Below are positions 55,128 to 64,000 of a stretch of DNA of 64,000 nucleotides, one piece after another (position 1 is the first letter of the stretch; every line of letters starts with the position of its first letter). A model generated the notes under the pieces. That model saw nothing but the letters and a program-made list of their open reading frames with translations. It was not told the DNA's origin and did not search any database. The DNA is from Branchinecta lynchi (taxonomy: Eukaryota > Arthropoda > Branchiopoda > Anostraca > Branchinectidae): positions 434,001 through 498,000 of the forward strand of contig JAKZAP010000019.1 of the NCBI GenBank assembly GCA_023053575.1, written 5' to 3'. A program made the translations under genes and the position numbers.

Positions 55128-55130
55128 TTA

Positions 55131-58032
55131 GTCTCCTGACGCGTTCGCTGATACAATGATTGCATATTGACATTTTTTATGAGAGTGACCACGATCCAGT
55201 CGCATCGTTACTGGTTTTAGTAAAATTTACCCCATCTTATCGTTCCCTACTTCGTTATAGTCGGACTCGGGAGCAAGTCCTCTAGTACTGCTTTTTCAAC
55301 GAGGCTAAAATAAGGCCCCGAACGTTGAAATTTTTGAAATTTGTCAAGGAAGTCTCCGCTTACTTTACTTAAATTTAAAGCTTCAAAAGAGACCATCGAC
55401 ACCAATAACTTGTCCGGGTCGGAGTCGTAGCGTCAGAATTAGCGTTAGTTAGCGGTTATGAGGAACTTCTTCAAAGCTTCAGGATTGACCAACAAATCCT
55501 GCAGTCTCAGAAGAGGCGAACTGCTGAACGAACTGAATACAAACTTGATCATTATGGAAGCTTACTCGCTCGGCATAAGGCGGCAACCGTGGGGGCAGAG
55601 TTAGTTATCGCTCAAACGCTAGAGGCGACAAATCTTTGGATCAACTTGCTATAGATGGAGTATCTCATCATGGTACTGTCAGACTACTGCAGCGACTAAA
55701 TAACCGAAGTAGCTCTACGTCTAGATTTACCAAGCATCTACGGTGTAATGTGAACTGACAACTTTTTAGACAGAAAATAAAGATTATAGAAAATAAGATT
55801 ATGAACAGGCACAAACACAGGAGTGGAAAACAGGTAGGAATCAGGTCAAAACGGGTAGCACTTACCAACTAATTAGAACTGATTGTTTCTCCAAAAATCA
55901 TCCACAGGAACCGACAAACTGCGAGGTGACACTAAAAGTTGACTGAGGTCAGAGGATGTCCTAGCAATGAGGAACAGGGAATGTTCCTGTAGTTAGTCCT
56001 TGAACCAGACAAGGGTTTCCCGGGAAAGGTTCGCTCCTATCATTCTTTACTGTTCGTGCTAAACTTTCAGCAACCAGCTCAGCTAGACACGACCCCCCCC
56101 CCCACCCCCTTCTCCCCTTGGTTGACGGTGACGTTACTAGGGACAGTTAACTCCTAATAGCATTACTTTAAATTATTGCTCCGTGCTATGTGAAGATCCC
56201 AACCTTTCCCACCAATGCAACCCCCAAGGTACATGCCTTTTGTATTAGCGTACTCCCCAAGGACTAGCCCATCCACAGTCGGCGAAATAGGCATTAAGTG
56301 ACCTATTCCTTCAAGTAGACCCGAAGCCAATGACAACATTGTCGACAAGATCCCCGCCCCGTCTCGACACCCTTGCAACCTGTGCAGAGGAGAGGTATCT
56401 GCGACAAACACCTATTTCGGAATCATCGTTCAGCTTCGCATCGTTTCTATATGATTTCCTAGTCCAATACCCCCCCCCCCCCCCCCCGACCACTTATCTC
56501 TACTTTAGTGTTAGCTCAGCTCAAACGCATTCATGTCAGTAATGTATTGATAAAACAAGCCCGATAACAAGTCATATAAAAATATACATAACGTGGTCAT
56601 AACATGCGTAAGAACGTGCATGCCTCTACATTGCCCGAATAGCTCAATATCGCCTGCCACCCCCCCCCCAATCCAAACCGCGCACACATTGTCCCCTGAC
56701 TCCTTTACCAAGTAACAGATTTGAAATGGTACCACACTTGGTTAAAATGATTACACCATATGTACTAGTACCGACGCCCTTTTTAAAAGTTCTTCTTGAA
56801 AACTGGACTACATAACTTTCAAGACGTAAAGAGCAAACCTTGCACAATTTACACAATGGGTTTGGTTAGTCACATTTATAGAACAATCCTCACAAAAATG
56901 TGCATCCCACGTTTGTTTCCCGGCGATAAGATGTGTATCCTATAGTTGTGCGATAAATTTTTGTATAGCATAAATAAATATCGGCTTATATGGTAACCAC
57001 AATTTAAACTAGGGTTAGAGCAAGGCCGCATGTCATGCTGGTTCATTTACTACTTGTGTTCAGGCATTAGCTAACAATTAGGCTTCATATCAAAGTCAGG
57101 CCTGTTTTTGGCATAGAATATTACATTCGTGGTAAATCTTATATTCGTTCTGTTCTTGGCATCGCATATTATGTTCATGGCAGACGAAGTTGTAGCTATA
57201 TCAGGGAAGCAAAGGCAACGCTATATGTACATGCTGCAAATCCATGCAGCTATCTAGACAACCCCTGAAGTACCCTCACTTGAAGTGATATTAAACTTCC
57301 GGGTATGGCAACTAGCTTCTTCAAAACAACCTAACGCAGCATAAAATCCGAATGAAAACGGAGTTAAAAAAAGCAAAAAAATAATTGCGCTCAAAGCAGC
57401 CCTTTAAATGGATTCAGAAAACCCCAAAAAGTTTACTTGTGTCACCTCATCTTAACTTACTACACAGTAAGTGCAAACTGCACGGCAACACATTGTTTAA
57501 ACATACAGATGAAGGATTAATACAGTGTCATTCTACTTAAAAATCCTCTGCTCACTTGAATCCATCTTTCAAACTGAGGTGAGGTACATTCCGTATAGAA
57601 ATGTACACAACTTCGAAACTGGCCTCAAAAATGTGTAAAGGAAATCTCTGTGCTGTAATAAATAGGCCCTAACTGACAAGACGTCAAATCAAATGACCTA
57701 GGACTTGGTTAGGGCCGTAGCTAGATTTTCTTTTTACATTTCTGTGGCCAATTTCGAGGTCATGTAATTGGAGTTTTGCAACCCCTCTTGTAGATCACTT
57801 GAAGTGATGTGTTTTAAACAAGCATTATCCTTCTGTACGATGAATAAAATATTGGCGTGCACTTTGAACTTTAGAACGTGACATCAGAAAGTTGCACAAC
57901 ACGGATGTTAGGGCTTCAGGGACAAAAATAAAACGAGACAGAAATCAGCATCGTCAGGTCAAAACAAATAAAACGGTAACAAAGTGAAGCTATGTGCTCT
58001 ACTCTACTGTCACTACGCAAGCAGCAACTCAC
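55131..58032. other. gene-3 intron, unassigned
   Basis: About 2.9 kb with C runs at 56092-56103, 56470-56487 and 56660-56668 but no recognisable element, exon or RNA gene. Confidence 0.45.
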
Positions 58033-58906
58033 CCGTTCTTTTGTTTAGAAAATCATTCGACAACCCCTCTGTCTGTTCATTCAAACGTTCATGCGTCATG
58101 GGCGTCGAGGGGGTTTCATTACCCCTCGATCCGACAAAACTGCTCTCTACCCAAATCCGTTGTTTACGCCCGGACGGCGACGCGGATTTTTGGTCCCGCG
58201 GTAATCGCGGCGAAATCGCAGGTGAAATCGGCTTATCGTTCACGAATTCCTGAATGGCGGACGTCACTTCGCGGAGTGACGTTTCGACATCTTGCGGCGG
58301 CAGCGTTTCCGCTTTCTGCGTCTGAATCGTACCCGCTAGGCGCTCCGAGGGCGTTTTGTACATATTGTCTGTGATATTAATGCGCTCTTGCGACCTCCAG
58401 CCTAAGTAAGGCTTAGCCGTAATTAGAGAAGTACGACTTCCACTCAAGCTTGGAGTACCGGTGCTGTAGCGAGCACTACCAGCGCGCGAAAAGTTCGAAT
58501 AATTAAAATGAGAACCATCGCGCGGAGAAACACTATAAACACTGGGAGATGGCGCTGCGCTACTCAAAGTAGACGAAGGGCTGATAAGATTGTCACGTGA
58601 AGTTTTAACACCCCGCCACGAATCAGGAGCGCGCACACGTGTTTGAATACTAACACGTGATACGGGGGTCACGCTGCGATCTAACGTCACCATAGACGTT
58701 GCACGACTGTTGTTACGTCGTATATCGGACCAGCGTAAGCTCTGCCGGTCACTGCTAGTACTATCTCGACGAAAGGAGGACGTTTGGGACGTTTCTTTCG
58801 GTTTATACCAATCTGGAACGTTCAGCTTTTGTAGGGAACGCTGCACTCTCAGCTCGTACTCGGAGGGCTGGCGTTCGCCATTGCGTTGTAGTTCATTCTC
58901 GGGAGG
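58033..58906 (-). CDS. internal exon of an unrecognised Ser/Arg-rich protein
   Basis: An open frame of 291 codons between a good acceptor (TTTTCTAG|CC, phase 0) and a good donor (ACGG|GTGAGT, phase 1). It begins PPENELQRNGERQPSEYELR and continues VQRSLQKLNVPDWYK. The rest is low-complexity, rich in S, R, T and P, with repeated RxxS/SRTS-type patches and no membrane segment or enzyme motif that I recognise. The compact VQRSLQKLNVPDWYK block looks like a conserved short motif in a disordered scaffold or cytoskeletal/adaptor-type protein, but I cannot name the family. GC content is higher than in the surroundings. Upstream exons should lie above 58906 and were not found. Length and splice sites argue against a chance frame. 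Confidence 0.78.
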
Positions 58907-59109
58907 CTAGAAAAGAAACATATTGGTTAGGCCTAATTCTTTGAGTCAAGACCGAAAACAAGTAAAATTCAAAATCCTGTGATATATATAGATAGATGAA
59001 ATCAAAAGGACATACGCTGTAGTCCTTTCTCGGGATGCCATAAGTGCTTTGCGGTCTGCTGGGAGTATATAATTATTTATGTGTGTAAAGATTGCAAAGA
59101 ATAATAGAA

Positions 59110-60605
59110 ACAAGAGCTGGAAGCTCATATGGCACTTGCAAGACTTGGTAAATAAGAATGACGATGGACCCTTGGAAATCACGAGATTGCATCATTTGGT
59201 ATTTTTTTTTTTTCTGTAATCATCATAATCAAAACCATTGAGGCAAAACTGATCATGGGCTCAAGTGGATCATGGAATTGTAGGTTTTGCTTACAAGTAT
59301 TTTTTGTACTTTGCCGTTACGATGAGTACTTTAAGGGAGGGTCGGATCTGGGAAGTGACAATTTCTAAGCCAATCTTGTCAAGTCTCTAATGTTCAAGCC
59401 AAGTGCCGTCGTCCTAGCACATCTGGAAGTAGCCTACCTTAAACTGCGATCACTGGAATTCAAGACCCCCTCCAACTCCCCCAGAGTGACCGAATCCGGT
59501 CCGGTTTTATCACTGATGTATCTTGGGCTTCACGCTTGTTCTTCCCACAAAGTCTTATCCCAGTCATTATATTCCAAGCGTGTCACAAAATTTCCCCCCC
59601 CTCCCCCACATTTATCGGATTTAACGGCCAAGTTTCATCGTCCTAGCACATGTGTAAGCATCATAAGTCGGGATCACAGGAATTTCCGGAACCCTACCTC
59701 CAACTCCCCGTACAGTGCTCGGATCCAGTACGGTCTTGTCAACTATGTATCTAGGGCTTGTGCTTGTTCTTCCCAAGTTTCATCCCGATCCGTCCACTCT
59801 GAACATGTCGCACGATTTCCGGTTCTCCCACCAACTCCCCCCCCCCCCCAAAGTCACCGGATCCATTTCGGACCTGAAGTGTGACATCTGAGACACGCGG
59901 TCTTTCCAAATATCAAGTTTCATCAAGACCCGATTCCCTGTTCAAAAGCTGTAAATACGTCAATATTCCGGATTCCCCCTCCCTCCACTCCCCCACGGTG
60001 GTCGGATCGGGGAAGTGACTGTTTCCAAGTTAGTCTTGTCGGGTCCCTAATATGCCTGCTAAGTTTCACCGTCCTAGCTCATGTAAAGGCATCTTAAGTC
60101 GGGATCACCGGAATTCCGGAACCCTCGCTCCAACTCCCCCTACAGCGCTCGGATCAGATCCGGTCTTGTCAACTGTGTTCTGGGGCTTGTGCTTGTTCTT
60201 CCCACCAAGTTTCATCCCGATCCATCTACTCTGAATATGACGCACGATTTCCGGTCCCCCCCCCCCTCCAACTCCCCCCAAAGTCATCGAGTCCATTCCA
60301 AACTTGAAGTGTGACATCTGAGAGAGGAGGTCTTTCCAAATATCGAGTTTCATTAAGATCCGATTCCCCGTTCAAAAGTTAAAATACGTCAATATTCCGG
60401 ATCCCCCTCCCTCCACTCCCCCCATGGTGGTTGAATCGGGAAAGAGACTATTTCCAAGTTTGTTCGGTAAGGTCCCTAATATGCCTGCCAAGTTTCATCG
60501 TCCTAGCACTTCTGGAAGTACCCTAACTCGAGATGAGTAGCCTGACCGACCGACCGAAAAGTGATCGGTATATGGCACTTGAGCGGAGCTGCAAGTGCCA
60601 AAAAA
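59110..60605. mobile_element. minisatellite element A, copy 2
   Basis: Starts CAAGAGCTGGAAGCTCATAT, and ends CGACCGACCGAAAAGTGATC then TATATGGCACTTGAG...GCAAGTGCCA. The core shares AAGTTTCATCCCGATCC, TTCCGGTC and CCAACTCCCCC words with 22349-24609, with about 430-base spacing between equivalent units (near 59774 and 60205). There are long C runs between subunits. Confidence 0.7.
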
Positions 60606-61195
60606 ATAAAGTGCGTACGACTCGCTGGGCCGCCGAGATTCACCCAAAAATGTGGAAAATTCTTCATTTATCTGACATTTAAAGGTAAAAGGAATCCAGC
60701 GGTGCACATAAACTGCCTTGAATTACCGACACACCTTTGGCAGAAACATTACGACTTGTTTCGACCACAAAATATGCAGGCGTGGCGTGTTTTTTTGTGT
60801 CCCACACGTTTAAAATCACAATTTTGCCAAGTCGTTTGGAGCCCACGGCCATTCTCGCTGCCAGCTTTTAGTTCGCACGAGAACTCATAACAAGCAAACC
60901 TGACTCAGAGATTTGGCCGATTTAATTCGGAGTTAGTAACTGACGAATTCAATGACGAATTTCAACTGTTTTAGGACTTGCATCGTAAGCATTCTAGCAG
61001 TTGCACAGGGTTTAAAATGACAACCCTGCCAAGTCGTTTGGGGCCCACGGGCATTCTCGCCACCAGCTTGTAACAAACAAACCTGACTCTGAGATTCGGC
61101 CAATTTGACTCAGAGCTAGGACCTTCGAATTTAATGACGAATTTCAACTGTTTTAGGAGTTTCATCATAAACGTTCTAGCAGCTGCAACGTCTAG
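60605..61195. repeat. duplicated block, two imperfect copies in tandem
   Basis: GCCAAGTCGTTTGGAGCCCA and CATTCTCGC-CCAGCTT occur near 60826 and 61028. GAATTTCAACTGTTTTAGGA occurs near 60956 and 61138. A diverged third copy with TTTAAAATGGCAGTACTC lies at about 63060-63440. Confidence 0.65.
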
Positions 61196-61624
61196 ACCCC
61201 CCCCCCCCCCCAAGATCCAAGGTGAAGCCACGACTCGATCCGACCGCTGGGTCATCTAGTAGAGCGGTTGGGAAGCAGTCGACACGGAGAGGCTGGGATA
61301 TTAGTTTAGCTATGGATCTAACAAAAACAAATTGTTAGCAGGTATATGGAAAATGCCTCGAAAAAGCAAACTAATCACTAGCTTTATTGGTTTCTTTTAG
61401 TATTTTTTGTCTTGTTAATTCCCGCAGTTCCAAAGAAGAAAGGATGTAGACTGGATCGTAATAAACAAACGCCTTAAATTATACTAAGTGTCGTTATAAT
61501 GATTTCTTCAAGATTCTGGAATTTAGCTAAATAATATTCAGCTTCCGAGACCAACAAAATGTGTGAAACTGTCCGATGATTTCCTCGATTTCCATATTTA
61601 AACGTTCACCTTGTGATAGACTTA

Positions 61625-61920
61625 GAGCGTGTTCCATCCTACTTACCGTAGTTACTACGCATGACGTCACGAATTCTGGCTTTTTCCCGTCAAGGCTGGA
61701 ACGATTTTTCTATTTTCCAGCAGGATCTCACGCCAGGGGCGAATCCGACCAATCTCATTATAGAGATGCGTAGTTACTACGCTCCCGAGCATGGTAAGCA
61801 AATAGTAACTATTAGTTACTATTCCGACAAGGTTGGAACGGTCAGCGTAGTAACTTTTCGTGAGGATGGAACAGAAATAGTAACTAATAGTTACTATTTG
61901 TGGAAGGGTGGAACACGCTC
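61625..61920. mobile_element. Harbinger-like MITE with TTA duplication
   Basis: The ends GAGCGTGTTCCATCCT and GGGTGGAACACGCTC are inverted repeats. TTA is duplicated at 61622-61624 and 61921-61923. TAGTAACTATTAGTTACTA-like words recur inside in both orientations. 296 bases, no coding capacity. Confidence 0.82.
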
Positions 61921-61954
61921 TTAGTTGCATTGATGCTCTTACTGGCCACTCGAT

Positions 61955-62600
61955 ATTCAAATCAAAATAAAAATCGTTTATTCATCAAGAATCTTACTCA
62001 CGGGATGTGCCGACTAACTGATTCCAACGTCAACGTATAAAATACACATCAATACATAGAAACCAAATAAAAAGCAAGCGTAACTGCCGAGTCAACTATT
62101 ATTTCGGGTTGCGTCAAAACTACAGAAAAAATATGAAATAATTACCCTATACTAAACGGTCAAACATAAGTGCTTAAAACCAACATAAAATCATGTCGGC
62201 TCTTTAATGGTGGATGAAGCGTTCAACAGTTTAACAAATGCCGGAACTAAGCTGTTACTGTATCTTACGTGGGTGCATTGGACAGGTTGCAGTTTGTTGG
62301 GTCCGCAACTAGTCTTGGAGGTCTTGGCCGTTTGGTTTCAAAATCAGGGGGGAGGATTTTACGGAGGATTGGGTTTTTAGACCGAAATTCTAGAAGGTTT
62401 AGTACCCCTTTTAACCTCCGGCGGGAGATCACTGAATAATTAGTTAGAGATAGCCACCTTGCTTTGAAGAGTGGATTGTGTTCAAGTAATTTGTGGATAA
62501 CGTTGGCTAACGTGAGAATTTTCAAGAAAACGAAGGTAACAGTATGTTCGTAAAAATCTGACCCATCGAAAGATAATGGTGTGTCCCACTACCTCCTCCT
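61955..62600 (-). mobile_element. possible LINE 3' end
   Basis: On the minus strand a frame encodes NPLFKARWLSLTNYSVISRR and an LLEFRSKNPILRKILPP segment. Shortly afterwards comes YSNSLVPAFVKLLNASS, which looks like the C-terminal part of a LINE polyprotein. It ends AATAAACGATTTTTATTTTG. No catalytic motif is present, so the assignment is tentative. Confidence 0.4.
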
Positions 62601-63605
62601 CCCATATGAATCAAATTCCTAAAATGTGCATCATATTTCTCTGAGAAGCCATTTGCTGGGTTCAGATAAAAGTATCATCCGAAGAGTTGTCAACTCTCGA
62701 ATTTGGTGAACAGCAGGTGCCGGTGTCCGGCCGGTGGCGTTACCGGTTTGCCACTTGTTAGAATATTAAATCATATCTAAAGATGACTTAGCATGTTTAA
62801 AGATAAGCTGCTGGTTTTGGCCGGTATGGGGTCAGTACCTGGAAAGGGTGTACAGAAAGTGCCGGGGAGTGGGTAGCCCCTCGGTATCATCAGTGCTTTC
62901 TGTAGTCCGTGGCCTCGGCTATTTCTGCCTGTATGGGTAAAAATGTATGAACCAGTCCGATATGGTTGATTATTTAATTTTTATTTTGTTTTGTTGCAGA
63001 GTGTTAAGAAAATGGTTTCTTAACGGATTAAAATTATGGAACTGAACTGACTCGTACTGTGTTGTTACGACTCATTGGGCCGGGAAAGAAGGAAAGGGAG
63101 TCACCCTTAGAACTTGGAGAATTCCCCATTCGTCTGACATGTGGAAGTTAAGTAACAGCAAGGTATAGACACTGGTACCGGGAAATCGTTTTTTTCATTG
63201 AATAACTGACAAATCGTTGACAGAAAACCTTGTCAGCTGTAAAAAATGACTACTTGTTCTAACCGCAGAATTTGCAGGCGTGGCATGTTTTAAACGGGTT
63301 TTTCCTTCTCACACGGTTTAAAATGGCAGTACTCGACCAACTCGTTTGAAGCCCACAGCAATTCCTTTTAGCTTTTTAGTTCGCACGAGGACGTCGAGAC
63401 CTGAGAGACAGGAATGAAAGAAAGAGTTAGGAACTGATGAATTCAGTTATTTGTCTTACTATCCTCTTCTCCAACGGATTCCATAACATATTTTTCTAGT
63501 TATTCGGGTCACAATTGGTCAATATTGTATTAAATTTCGCAAAATACCTTCTTCGTCTTTGTCTTCCTCCTTCGACGCGCAAAACTAAATGACCAAGAAA
63601 TACTG
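62600..63605. other. unassigned, with a diverged duplicate block
   Basis: 63060-63440 is a diverged copy of the 60605-61195 block (TACGACTCATTGGGCCG versus TACGACTCGCTGGGCCG). The rest is unassigned. Confidence 0.45.
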
Positions 63606-63735
63606 TCGTTGATCCGATTTCGAAGCTCGGCGAGTTACGTCAACGATTAATATGCAATCAGAACGGTCGTATCGTTGATCCGATTTGGAAGCTCGGCGAG
63701 TTATGTCAACGATTAATATGCAATCAGAACGGCCA
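63606..63735. repeat. 66-bp tandem duplication
   Basis: TCGTTGATCCGATTTCGAAG and ATTAATATGCAATCAGAACG recur at a 66-base spacing, two nearly identical copies. Confidence 0.88.
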
Positions 63736-63767
63736 CATTTTTTTTTTATTATAAGTGTGATTTTCCC

Positions 63768-63960
63768 TATATGATTTGCCCTTTGTTTTTCTTTGTTGTT
63801 TGATCTTTTTCTGTGTTTTTTCTACTTTCTTTCTGTGATTTGCCTTTTGTTTTTCTTTGTTGTGTGATCTTTTTCTGTATATTTTCTACTTTCTTTCTAG
63901 AATTTGCCTTTTGTTTTTCTTTGTTGTGTGACCTTTTTCCGTGTTTTTTCTACTTTCTTT
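63768..63960. repeat. pyrimidine-rich tandem repeat, three units of about 63-65 bp
   Basis: TTTGTTTTTCTTTGTTGT and TTTTCTACTTTCTTTCT alternate three times with small changes. Confidence 0.85.
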
Positions 63961-64000
63961 TTTATATACTCCATCATTGTCTCTTTCCTGTACGATGGGT

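Noticed and set aside
57994..58374. 126-residue plus-strand open frame
   Set aside because: Antisense shadow of the minus-strand exon 58033-58906, which has matching splice sites.

Overview
The window is nuclear DNA from an animal, most likely an invertebrate. Genes are split by introns with canonical GT/AG ends, introns are long and packed with transposable elements, and the recognisable proteins are conserved metazoan ones. The repeat mix (an I-type LINE with RNase H, CR1/L2-like LINE relics, hAT and PIF/Harbinger-type elements, and pearl/HINE-like elements with internal minisatellites and GACGG-type runs) fits a marine or freshwater invertebrate. I cannot name the species. No prokaryotic or organellar signal was seen.

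Three host genes can be supported. (1) MIPEP, mitochondrial intermediate peptidase, lies on the minus strand. Six coding exons between 27234 and 554 give about 401 codons in one consistent reading phase. The C-terminal catalytic half lies beyond position 1. (2) Dr1 (NC2-beta) lies on the plus strand. Three coding exons (36393-36615, 39786-39949, 41877-42002) give a complete 170-residue protein. MIPEP and Dr1 are divergent, and an intact I-type LINE sits between them. (3) An unrecognised minus-strand gene has a large serine/arginine-rich exon (58906-58033) and a terminal exon (49135-48906); its 5' part is not identified.

Layout: 1-27.2 kb is MIPEP, whose introns hold LINE relics, hAT elements, MITEs and minisatellite elements. 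27.2-36.4 kb is the divergent intergenic region, with foldback DNA, a long palindrome and the 5.6 kb LINE at 29685-35275. 36.4-42.0 kb is Dr1, with a tRNA-Thr-like sequence and a MITE in intron 2. 42.0-48.9 kb is nested transposons with no host gene seen. 48.9-58.9 kb is the third gene, with a 9 kb intron carrying large composite elements. 59-64 kb is repeats and short tandem duplications.

The main interest is the transposon stratigraphy. Several insertions can be read to the base from target duplications and, in some cases, from the reconstructed empty site. There are also short-element families with unusual architecture: palindrome-reiterated MITEs built on a GATACCAYGGTATC-like unit, foldback elements flanked by 10-14 bp direct repeats, and hairpin-ended minisatellite elements.
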